Source: RGIG426 sp045598065 (GTDB taxonomy: Bacteria > Bacillota > Clostridia > Oscillospirales > Acutalibacteraceae). From it: a stretch of 21,586 nt of DNA. How positions within the stretch are numbered: position 1 is the first letter of the stretch; the number at the start of each line of letters is the position of its first letter. Location: assembly GCA_045598065.1 (NCBI GenBank), contig JAZLLJ010000018.1, forward strand, positions 1 through 21,586. The letters are read 5' to 3'. Below are positions 8,001 through 13,937 of the stretch, piece by piece. The translations under genes and the position numbers were made by a program. The notes beneath the pieces were generated by a model that was not told the origin of the DNA, searched no databases, and was given only the letters and a program-made list of their open reading frames with translations.

Positions 8001-8881
8001 GCGGCGGTGGCGGTGGCGGCGGCGGAACCGCCAACTCCTCCGGCACGATCCTTAACGGTACGTTTGATGACGGAACCAACTACTGGTCGCTTGACCAAAC
8101 GGCGGAACTGAAAGACGGCGCGGTGGTCATCACCGCCGGCGACGTGACCGCCAGTTTGACGCAGACGGTCGGCGGTTGCAAACCGAACACCACCTACACC
8201 TTCTCCGGCGACTTCACCGGCAACAAAGATATCGCGTGGGTGTATATCCGCGGTGCCGGCGACGGTGAATTGGCGGTGCAGGTCGATAAACTCGACCCGG
8301 CGAAAGGCTATACCTTCACCACCGGCGCGGAGGTGAGCGAACTGACCTTTATCGTGTCGGTTTACAAACAGCAGACCGGCTCGATCACCTGCGACAACCT
8401 CTCGCTGTCCGAGGGCAGTGTGGTAACAACGTATACTACGCAGGCAACGCAGGCGACACAAGCTACGCAGGCGACACAGTATACGCAGCCGACCACACCG
8501 ATTTACACCGTTCCCACCGGCGACCCGACGGGTTATACCCAACCGACTACGCCGATTTACACCATCCCGTCTCAGACGGGCGTGCCGACCGTTCCCACTA
8601 GCATCACGCCGACCGGCGTGATCACGCTTCCGACGCGCACGCCGACGATTCCCAGCCGTCCGACCAACCCCGGAAGCATCCTTTACGGCGATGCGAACAA
8701 CGACGGCGCGGTGAATATGAAAGACGTTCTCCTGATGCGTAAGTTTATGGCGGATATGGTGCCGATTGACGACATCAACTTCGTCAATTCCGACGTGGTG
8801 GTGGATAATTCCATCAATATGAAGGATATTCTGAACATCCGTAAGTATTTGGCGAACATTTTGGACCACCTCGGCCCGTAA
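5072..8881 (+). CDS. Secreted modular GH16 glycoside hydrolase with dockerin (1269 aa)
   Basis: A cellulosomal beta-glucan hydrolase, exported and docked on a cohesin scaffold. Order: signal peptide (about 1-30, hydrophobic core ICILVLLLS); CBM4/9-like carbohydrate-binding module (about 40-195); GH16 catalytic domain (about 224-570) with EIDWEF, E358 nucleophile, D360 and E362 acid/base; four fibronectin III-like domains (about 615-692, 693-784, 785-880, 883-973); 12 glycines (974-985); second CBM4/9-like module (about 988-1117); Thr/Gln/Pro linker (about 1120-1202); dockerin type I (about 1203-1269). The ExDxE motif without an extra residue is the form of lichenases and xyloglucan-active GH16 members rather than laminarinases, so mixed-linkage glucan or xyloglucan is the likely substrate (inference). 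The first dockerin repeat (GDANNDGAVNMKD) is canonical; the second (VDNSINMKD) is degenerate. The ATG at 5072 is chosen over 5063 because AAAGGA (5058-5063) is correctly spaced only for 5072. Transcribed alone. Confidence 0.93.
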   Translation: MKFFKKSTAWICILVLLLSTIGVMDVSVAARPKLQTLAPAGENLIINGGFEDEEEIRRQLAGDPIDVPQTWSLVNAAGTTAAASSGKYGLELRPKVDETAMAIFDFLHFALAPNSTYVIKADVKSDGKVKPDVDFDARTGEVGSSRGSVSTSTSWQYGATLMTIKTGADYVYGSVKLSIYKGTAGTCYVDNVTIIANGNEWCPTPEGDVTMPYDENGNLYSKTNPYHDDFNGVTLDLHKWLVSATAWGGDNGGLAAANVAMVTEDGRSCVRLESHGDLYEGNVKGSGGVIKRVGAGIVTRPYFASGEYEVVAKIENTLGVCRAFWSFSYIGYMPGDPEFFQDDATTPNNLRGNVRNTEIDWEFPSAYNDNRPDDAITLNILRSNCWGGKRPGEGGEFSRRSNPDNNPTLCIADGQFHTFTYVWCSVDDSEDPYKSHAYMSKEDMKAGKSVDKHTGLSSVTWYIDGVMVNTYDANDSEKWNAGQENDTEYPAGVAQLGKFYAANGTNNKMTTGFGINTPYRGARFWIADWFPVNSGKGDLFPAGTNRYTGWAGTPNFDTCYTYIDSCTIKPYFQKVTNANQIALGLPGDEYNYREDVPNKDFVTPVEFPGWQEAHGLLERPIPKTTIDGQNATVTWDAVAGATGYDLKIDGRVYSNVTAPYQLTGLNVGQHNLQLRAKKTGETGAWSYEAMVCIGVPQITARAVGHRIVVEWPDVPGAVDYYMEVDNCGLMNQSSGAFYSMTSGDTTTPYLQGFSNGTHIVRVRSVGPLGFSNWSALAEVQMDADGMPIPGIIAKQDGTDPNKWQLIVDEGSGEGSIGTMAKLYEIKDKDGKVTTVGSRRSSGQYAIVDVTLGNGVYSYMIRAMNDKGEYSDWSAPIEISNGYANIYAAPGMHVSGGATNVDIWWDYSNQALGHPVTFDLEEDGQIVMSKSSETTFSHSGLPTDSVHKYRIRANITDLGYTTEWSPITTVVCTAGGGGGGGGGGGGTANSSGTILNGTFDDGTNYWSLDQTAELKDGAVVITAGDVTASLTQTVGGCKPNTTYTFSGDFTGNKDIAWVYIRGAGDGELAVQVDKLDPAKGYTFTTGAEVSELTFIVSVYKQQTGSITCDNLSLSEGSVVTTYTTQATQATQATQATQYTQPTTPIYTVPTGDPTGYTQPTTPIYTIPSQTGVPTVPTSITPTGVITLPTRTPTIPSRPTNPGSILYGDANNDGAVNMKDVLLMRKFMADMVPIDDINFVNSDVVVDNSINMKDILNIRKYLANILDHLGP
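7991..8026 (+). repeat. Twelve-codon glycine tract (GGN)12
   Basis: An unbroken run of 12 glycine codons (GGC/GGT/GGA) joins the fourth fibronectin III-like domain to the second carbohydrate-binding module of the GH16 protein. It serves as a flexible linker; length changes by slippage would mostly keep the frame in steps of three. Confidence 0.9.
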
Positions 8882-8890
8882 ACACAGATG

Positions 8891-8928
8891 AAAATCGACG
8901 AGAGGAAATTCCTCTCGTCGATTTTTTT
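8891..8928 (+). terminator. Rho-independent terminator of the GH16 gene
   Basis: A perfect 14-bp stem (8892-8905 and 8911-8924) with an AAATT loop is followed by a run of T to 8928. It starts 10 nt after the stop codon, and its T run directly abuts the -35 of the next promoter. Confidence 0.93.
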
Positions 8929-8929
8929 C

Positions 8930-8958
8930 TTTACATTTGCGACGGATTGTGTCATAAT
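8930..8958 (+). promoter_or_regulatory. Extended -10 promoter of the LRR lipoprotein gene
   Basis: TTTACA (8930-8935), a 17-bp spacer and CATAAT (8953-8958), preceded by TGT for an extended -10. It begins 2 nt after the T run of the GH16 terminator, so the two signals are packed end to end. Confidence 0.65.
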
Positions 8959-9000
8959 GTGTATGTATGTTTGTTATAACGTGAGAAAAAGGTGAGGACT

Positions 9001-10131
9001 GTGAAATTGGCAACAAGATGGATTCGTGTTTTGGCGGTGGCGGCGGCGTGTGTGCTGTTGGTCACGGCGTTTGGCGGATGCCATAAAAACGAGGAAGACG
9101 TGCTTGTCAGCGGTATTATCTCGGGAGATTATCAGTATACCCGTTCGGAAAAAACCAAAACGGCACGCATCAGCCAGTACACCGGAACGGAAGAAACACT
9201 GGAAATTCCGGAAACGTTGGATAACCTTCCGGTGGTGGCTATCGAACCGAACACCTTTGCGGAAAACACAACGCTTAAGCAGGTAACACTTCCGTCTTCG
9301 GTGACGCGTGTTGAAAACGGCGCGTTCAAGAAATGCACATCGCTGACTTCTGTGGAACTCAGTGACGGACTTACGTTTATCGGCGCGTATGCGTTTTCTG
9401 GATGCACGTCGCTGACTTCTGTGACGGTCCCGGACAACGTTACCGAAATCGGTGACAACGCTTTTGCGGAATGTTCGAAACTGGAAATGATTCTGTTGGG
9501 AGATAATATCCAAAAAGTGGGTGTCACCGCTTTTTACGGCACACCGTGGTATGCCTCGTTGAAAGAGGAATTTGTGATTGTCGGTGACGGCGTGCTGATT
9601 GACTACAACGGCGAAGAGACGAACGTTACGATTCCGAAAGAAGTAAAGCACCTTACTTCGACGTTTGCCAACGATACGATGCTGTTTGGAATCACGTTGC
9701 CGGACGGAATGACCGCAATCGATAACAACGCGTTTCAAGGGTGTACGAATCTTTCGGAAATCACCATACCGGACAGCGTGACCGAAATCGGCTCGTATGC
9801 ATTCGCACGGTGCGCGTCGCTTGCCGGCATTACACTTTCCGAGAAAATCACTTCCATCGGTTCGCAAGCGTTTACCGGATGTATCGGTCTTCGGACAATC
9901 ACGATTCCGAGCAGTGTTACTACGATTGCGCAAGAAACCTTTTCCGGGTGTACGTCTTTGTCGCGCGTGACGTTTTCTAACACGTTGAGCGAAATTCAGG
10001 AAAATGCTTTTATGGATTGCGGCGGCATTTCCGTGGTGGCGTTTTCCGGGAAAGAAGAAGAGTGGAACGCTATCACGATTGCAAACGGAAACGAAGTCCT
10101 TGCTAATGCGGTTTTAAGTTGCGCAGAATAA
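9001..10131 (+). CDS. BspA-type leucine-rich-repeat surface lipoprotein
   Basis: A 376-aa protein with an N-terminal hydrophobic helix (residues 8-24) ending in AFGGC, so C27 may be a lipidated cysteine; phenylalanine at the -3 position makes the lipobox imperfect. After a spacer it consists of about ten LRR_5 (BspA/TpLRR) repeats of about 23 residues, of the form LTSVTVPDNVTEIGDNAFAECSK. The array is broken once by an insert (GTPWYASLKEEFVIVGDGVL) common in this family. Such proteins are outer-face binding proteins for host or plant surfaces or for other proteins; the ligand is unknown. The GTG at 9001 is preferred over the GTG at 8992 because AAGGTGAGG lies directly upstream of 9001 and overlaps the earlier codon. 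No terminator is seen before the next gene 94 nt away. Confidence 0.9.
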   Translation: MKLATRWIRVLAVAAACVLLVTAFGGCHKNEEDVLVSGIISGDYQYTRSEKTKTARISQYTGTEETLEIPETLDNLPVVAIEPNTFAENTTLKQVTLPSSVTRVENGAFKKCTSLTSVELSDGLTFIGAYAFSGCTSLTSVTVPDNVTEIGDNAFAECSKLEMILLGDNIQKVGVTAFYGTPWYASLKEEFVIVGDGVLIDYNGEETNVTIPKEVKHLTSTFANDTMLFGITLPDGMTAIDNNAFQGCTNLSEITIPDSVTEIGSYAFARCASLAGITLSEKITSIGSQAFTGCIGLRTITIPSSVTTIAQETFSGCTSLSRVTFSNTLSEIQENAFMDCGGISVVAFSGKEEEWNAITIANGNEVLANAVLSCAE

Positions 10132-10225
10132 TTTTTCGACTTGATGAAACTTTTTTTGCTGTCGTCGGTATTATGGGTGGAACGGTTAAAAACGCCGCAA
10201 GGCGAAAAGTGAGGAGATATGAATT
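10132..10225 (+). other. Short gap with small GNRA-type hairpin
   Basis: A 94-nt gap between the LRR gene and the acidic protein gene. CGCC-GCAA-GGCG (10193-10204) can form a 4-bp stem with a GNRA-type loop 6 nt before the ribosome binding site GAGGAG (10211-10216). No terminator and no well-spaced promoter is visible (TTGATG at 10141 and TATTAT at 10169 are 22 bp apart), so read-through from the LRR gene is likely. Confidence 0.4.
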
Positions 10226-10987
10226 ATGCCGAACTATGGTGATTACGATGATGAAAGTGTTTATGATTCCCTCGACGAGTCGATCTCCATGGAAGACGAT
10301 TTTGATGAGGAAGACGAGCTCACACCGGAAGAAGTAAACGAATTCCTTAAAGAGAAGTGGGGCGTTACGGAAGAAGAATTAAAAGCCGCCGTGCCGAAAG
10401 GCCCTTTCCACATGGAGCCGATGGTTTCCGAGGTGCTCAGTGAGGACGAGCTTCCGCCGAAAGTAGGTTTCTTCCAAGGCACTTGGAACGCCATTAAAAC
10501 GTTTTTCACGAATCTCTTCAAAAGTGCGCCCAAAGAGGAGCCGAAACCGGAAGCGCCGAAAGCGGAAGAACAACCGGCGTTTGACACGCCGGAAATTCCG
10601 GATGATTTTATGAAAGGCCCTACCGATTACCGTGTAGAGGTTGAACGCATCAACATTCAAGCGCTTGTGGATGAGTTGGAGAATCCTAACGCGGAGTTTG
10701 TGAAACAGGTCAACGACATTGCCGAAAACGGTCCGGATGACGTTCGCCGTTTCCTGGCGTTTGCCAACAACACGTTCCAGATGTCGAACGACAGCTTTGA
10801 GGCACGGATGGAAGAAATTGACGAGATGGATATTACCGACAGACAGAAAGCTATCCTTAAAGGTAGCGCTGTCAAAGATATGGTGCAACAATCCATCGAA
10901 GAGTCCGGCAGAGATATCGATGAAGAGATTGAAAGAGCGGAAATGCGGAATATGGGAATGGAAGATATTTCTACTATTTTGCAATAA
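10226..10987 (+). CDS. Acidic hypothetical protein, 253 aa
   Basis: Not recognised. The ATG at 10226 is 9 nt after GAGGAG (10211-10216); an overlapping out-of-frame ATG at 10219 opens only seven codons. The first 35 residues are very acidic (Asp/Glu clusters). Residues about 35-100 contain EEVNEFLKEKWGVTEEEL, predicted helical. A Pro/Glu/Lys/Ala linker (EEPKPEAPKAEEQP) leads to a helical C-terminal half rich in charged residues (RVEVERINIQALVDELENP). There is no signal peptide; the segment GFFQGTWNAIKTFFTNLF is an amphipathic or weakly hydrophobic helix that might touch membranes. It is probably cytoplasmic and may be co-transcribed with the LRR gene. Its linker resembles in style, not in sequence identity, those of the 318-3410 and 21419 proteins. 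Confidence 0.82.
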   Translation: MPNYGDYDDESVYDSLDESISMEDDFDEEDELTPEEVNEFLKEKWGVTEEELKAAVPKGPFHMEPMVSEVLSEDELPPKVGFFQGTWNAIKTFFTNLFKSAPKEEPKPEAPKAEEQPAFDTPEIPDDFMKGPTDYRVEVERINIQALVDELENPNAEFVKQVNDIAENGPDDVRRFLAFANNTFQMSNDSFEARMEEIDEMDITDRQKAILKGSAVKDMVQQSIEESGRDIDEEIERAEMRNMGMEDISTILQ

Positions 10988-10997
10988 GAAAAAATGA

Positions 10998-11029
10998 AAA
11001 AGAGCCTTGGCGTAAGCCAAGGCTCTTTT
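10998..11029. terminator. Bidirectional terminator between convergent genes
   Basis: A perfect 14-bp stem (10998-11011 and 11016-11029) with loop GTAA. T runs follow on both strands, so it serves the acidic-protein gene on the plus strand and the permease end of the leftward block on the minus strand. Confidence 0.92.
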
Positions 11030-11035
11030 ATTATA

Positions 11036-12145
11036 TCAAACAAACCACAACGCGGTAACAGCGGTCATGACAACGAGGAACACCGCGTTGACGGTGGCAA
11101 AGAGAAGCAGATATTTCTTTTTGCCTTTCGGATCAAAAATGGCGTATTCGCTGTACGTAATAAGGCTCGCGAGCGAGGCGATGAGCGTGCCCGTGCCGCC
11201 GATGTTGACACCGAGCAGAAGTTCTTTGTAGTTGTCTGTAAACTGCGACAAGAGGATCGCGGAGGGAACGTTGCTGATCGCTTGGCAGGAGAAGATGGAC
11301 ACGAGCAGCGTGCTCTTTTGCAAAAGTGTCGCAAAGAAGTCGTTGACAGCAGGCACGCGCGAGAGATTGCCTGCAAAGAGGAAGAAGAATACGAAGGTGA
11401 AAAGCAGGGCATAATCGACTTCTTTGAGCGCTTTTTTGTCGGCAACCAACAATACGAGCGGAATGGCGACAAGCCCGATATAATAGGGAACAAGCCGGAA
11501 TACGATAAGCAACGAAAAGGCGAATAGAGCGAGATAGAGCGCCGTACGCGGCTTATCGAGCGATTTGTGGAACTTGTCTTTGATGGATAAGGCGGTTTTT
11601 GGGAGAAAGAAGCAGGCGACGGTGAGCATTGCGACCGCGAGCAAAAACGGCGGCAGCATAATACGGGTGAATTCGCCGGTGGGGATTTTGAAAAAGGAGT
11701 AGAGATAGAGGTTTTGGGGATTGCCAAACGGTGTCAGCATACCGCCAAGGTTAGCGGAGATGTTTTGCAAGATGAACACGTACGCCATATAGCATTTGTT
11801 GTTGGTGGAAGATAGGGCAAAATAGCCGAGCGGCAGGAACGTAATCAGCGCCATATCGTTTGCAATCAGCATTGAGCCGATAAAGGTGATGTAGACGAGG
11901 GCTAAAGTGAGGGTGCGCAAGTTGCCGGTCAGCATCACGATGCGGCGAGCGAGAATGGTGAAAAAGTGGATGTGGCGTAAAGCGCAAATGACCGCGAGCG
12001 TTAAAAAGAGGCAGGTGAGCGTTCGCAGGTCTAAATAGCCGAGATAGCCGCGGTCCGGCGGCACAAAAAAGCAGGTGACGACCGCCGCGACGATGGCCAC
12101 ACACAACACGATATGTTCTTTTAGATAGCGGCAAACCGCCTTCAC
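11036..12145 (-). CDS. Ion transporter superfamily permease (ArsB/NhaD/SLC13-like)
   Basis: A 369-aa integral membrane protein with about ten hydrophobic segments. It resembles the CitMHS/ArsB/anion permease group (Pfam 'citrate transporter' type). Each half has the expected re-entrant-type signature: ANDMALITFLPLG with NLGGMLTPFGNPQN in the first half, and ISNVPSAILLSQF with GGTGTLIASLASLI in the second. Substrates in this superfamily include citrate and other dicarboxylates, sulfate, arsenite and Na+/H+, so the substrate cannot be named. At 369 aa it is shorter than most SLC13 members (over 400). The GTG at 12145 is chosen because GAGGTG lies just before it; the frame is open to a GTG at 12154 that would overlap that site. 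It is the last gene of the leftward block. Confidence 0.82.
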   Translation of the reverse strand: MKAVCRYLKEHIVLCVAIVAAVVTCFFVPPDRGYLGYLDLRTLTCLFLTLAVICALRHIHFFTILARRIVMLTGNLRTLTLALVYITFIGSMLIANDMALITFLPLGYFALSSTNNKCYMAYVFILQNISANLGGMLTPFGNPQNLYLYSFFKIPTGEFTRIMLPPFLLAVAMLTVACFFLPKTALSIKDKFHKSLDKPRTALYLALFAFSLLIVFRLVPYYIGLVAIPLVLLVADKKALKEVDYALLFTFVFFFLFAGNLSRVPAVNDFFATLLQKSTLLVSIFSCQAISNVPSAILLSQFTDNYKELLLGVNIGGTGTLIASLASLITYSEYAIFDPKGKKKYLLLFATVNAVFLVVMTAVTALWFV

Positions 12146-12180
12146 GGCACCCACCTCGTTTCTTTCCGGTTTTTTGCGGC

Positions 12181-12201
12181 AAAAAGGGCGCCTTTGGGCG
12201 C
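12181..12201 (-). terminator. Weak terminator or attenuator between comM and the permease
   Basis: On the minus strand GCGCC (12201-12197) and GGCGC (12192-12188) form a 5-bp GC stem with loop CAAA, followed by CC and five T (12185-12181). It may end or thin out the comM transcript. No promoter for the permease is seen between it and 12145, so partial read-through is likely. Confidence 0.45.
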
Positions 12202-12226
12202 GCTTTGAGTGTTTATAGGGAAATGG

Positions 12227-13759
12227 TTATCCGCGTTCTTGCCAGTATTTACGGTCAAGACTGCGGTACTGGATGGCTTCAGCAATATGCGGTACGTCGA
12301 TGATCTCGGCGGCATCGAGGTCGGCGACCGTGCGCGCGACTTTTACGATGCGGTCGTAGGCGCGAGCGGAGAGTCCCATACGGTCGAACGCGTTTTGAAG
12401 AAGCGTTTTGGCGGCATCGGTCATCGGACACCATTCTTGCAATTTTCCGGCAGGAATGGTGGCGTTAGAGATGACGTCGGTGCCGGCGAAGCGCTTGTTT
12501 TGGATATCTCGTGCCGCGTTGACACGGGCGCGGATAGAGGCACTCGATTCGGAGGCGGATTTGGAGGTCAGTTGCTCAAATTCCACCGGCGGCACTTCGA
12601 TATGCAAATCCACACGGTCAAGAAGCGGCCCGGAAATGCGCGAGAGATAGTGCTGCGCCGCGGTGGGCGAGCATGTGCACTTACGGGTGGGATGGCCGTA
12701 AAATCCGCAGGGGCAGGGGTTCATCGCCGCGACCAGCATAAACGAACAAGGGTAGGAGAGGGTGGCGCTGACACGGGAGATGGTTACGCGATGGTCTTCG
12801 AGCGGTTGGCGCAGACTTTCCATTGCCGTGCGGGAAAATTCCGGCAATTCGTCCAAAAACAGCACGCCATGATGGGCAAGCGAGACCTCGCCCGGTTTCG
12901 GAGTGGTGCCGCCGCCTGCGAGTCCTGCAACCGAAATGGTGTGGTGAGGCGAGCGGAACGGGCGCACGGTGAGCAGCCCTGTGTTTTTATGTAATTCGCC
13001 GGCGATGGAGTGAATTTTGGTTGCTTCCAATGCTTCGGCAGGTGTCATATCGGGTAAAATCGAGGGCAAACGCTTGGCAAGCATACTTTTGCCCGAGCCG
13101 GGAGGGCCGATGAGCAGAATGTTGTGTCCGCCGGCGGCCGCCACTTCCATAGCGCGGCGTGCGGCGGCTTGACCTTTTACGTCCGCGAAATCGGGGACGT
13201 GTTCGTCCGTCTCCGCGTGGTAATCAGCGGCAGAAACGGGAGCGATTGGCTCGCCGCCTTGGAGATGCAACAACAGTTGGGTGACGGTTTTGACGGGATA
13301 AACGGCCACACCGTCCACCACCGCGCCTTCGGCGGCGTTGTCGGCAGGGATAAAGACGTGCTTGATGCCATTATCTCTGGCGGCAATAACCATCGGCAGT
13401 ACGCCGGCGACCGGCCGCACTTCGCCGTCCAGAGACAGCTCACCGATAAAGGCGCAGTCAGACAAATCCGCACGCAGTTGGTCGGAGACTTTGAGCAGTG
13501 CGAGCAAAAGAGGCAGGTCATAGACCGAGCCTTCTTTGCGGATGTCGGCAGGGGCTAAGTTAATCGTGATGCGCGAAACGGGGTAGGTGAAGCCGCCGTT
13601 TTTCAGCGCGGCACGCACCCGTCCGCGAGATTCGCGCACCGCCGCACCGGGAAGGCCTACGACGTCAAAACCGGGAAGACCTTGGGACAGGTCGGCTTCC
13701 ACTTTCACCATAAAGCCGTCGATGCCCGAAAGTCCCATACTGTTGAGCGAAGAAAACAT
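12227..13759 (-). CDS. comM: YifB/ComM-type Mg-chelatase-like AAA+ ATPase
   Basis: A 510-aa protein, the usual length. ComM is a hexameric AAA+ helicase that helps branch migration when incoming single-stranded DNA is integrated during natural transformation; in many Firmicutes the role is not tested. Visible parts: N-terminal ChlI/Lon-like domain (SLNSMGLSGIDGFMVKVEAD to about residue 170), Walker A GPPGSGKS (218-225), Walker B VLFLDE with D303, four cysteines in PCPCGFYG and KCTCSP (C349, C351, C361, C363), and LLDRVDLHIEVP. The frame is open to 13795, but the ATG at 13759 is chosen because AGAGGG (13772-13767) is 7 nt upstream; this site follows directly on the stop codon of the 53-aa gene, suggesting translational coupling. 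Confidence 0.95.
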   Translation of the reverse strand: MFSSLNSMGLSGIDGFMVKVEADLSQGLPGFDVVGLPGAAVRESRGRVRAALKNGGFTYPVSRITINLAPADIRKEGSVYDLPLLLALLKVSDQLRADLSDCAFIGELSLDGEVRPVAGVLPMVIAARDNGIKHVFIPADNAAEGAVVDGVAVYPVKTVTQLLLHLQGGEPIAPVSAADYHAETDEHVPDFADVKGQAAARRAMEVAAAGGHNILLIGPPGSGKSMLAKRLPSILPDMTPAEALEATKIHSIAGELHKNTGLLTVRPFRSPHHTISVAGLAGGGTTPKPGEVSLAHHGVLFLDELPEFSRTAMESLRQPLEDHRVTISRVSATLSYPCSFMLVAAMNPCPCGFYGHPTRKCTCSPTAAQHYLSRISGPLLDRVDLHIEVPPVEFEQLTSKSASESSASIRARVNAARDIQNKRFAGTDVISNATIPAGKLQEWCPMTDAAKTLLQNAFDRMGLSARAYDRIVKVARTVADLDAAEIIDVPHIAEAIQYRSLDRKYWQERG

Positions 13760-13772
13760 AGAAAAACCCTCT

Positions 13773-13934
13773 TTACTCGTCTTTTTCCTTAACATTTAAG
13801 TGACAATTGCCGCCGCATCGACTGCAATCACCGCCACAGCCTTTGCCTTGTTTTTTGCGGCGTACCGTAACAACGATGCCGAACGTCGCCGCACCGACCG
13901 CAACAGTTAAAATCACAATGTCCAAAGGCGACAT
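13773..13934 (-). CDS. FeoB-associated-type Cys-rich small membrane protein (53 aa)
   Basis: A short gene seen by direct translation of the minus strand. It starts at ATG 13934, with GAGGAG (13948-13943) 8 nt upstream, and ends at TAA 13775-13773. The first 23 residues form one membrane helix (PLDIVILTVAVGAATFGIVV), then VRRKK as a positive-inside anchor, then a tail with CGGDCSRCGGNC, four closely spaced cysteines plus a histidine. This layout matches the FeoB-associated Cys-rich membrane protein family (PF12669 type), small proteins normally next to the ferrous iron transporter FeoB and thought to bind metal. Here the neighbour is a Ca2+ P-type ATPase: its ribosome binding site lies in the last codons of the ATPase, whose stop is 3 nt before this ATG. 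The Shine-Dalgarno of comM follows its own stop codon at once. No FeoA or FeoB is in the window. Confidence 0.85.
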   Translation of the reverse strand: MSPLDIVILTVAVGAATFGIVVTVRRKKQGKGCGGDCSRCGGNCHLNVKEKDE

Positions 13935-13937
13935 ACA

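Noticed and set aside
7991..8026. Poly-glycine tract as a phase-variation switch
   Set aside because: The repeat unit is three bases, so length changes keep the frame, and GGC/GGT/GGA codons are mixed; it looks like a linker.
5171..9016. Minus-strand open frame of 1281 codons antisense to the GH16 gene
   Set aside because: It mirrors the GH16 gene, whose codon use avoids the triplets that give stops on the other strand. The sense product has a full set of recognised domains, promoter, ribosome binding site and terminator; the antisense product is low in recognisable motifs.
10141..10174. Promoter before the acidic-protein gene
   Set aside because: TTGATG and TATTAT are 22 bp apart, too far for a sigma-A promoter.
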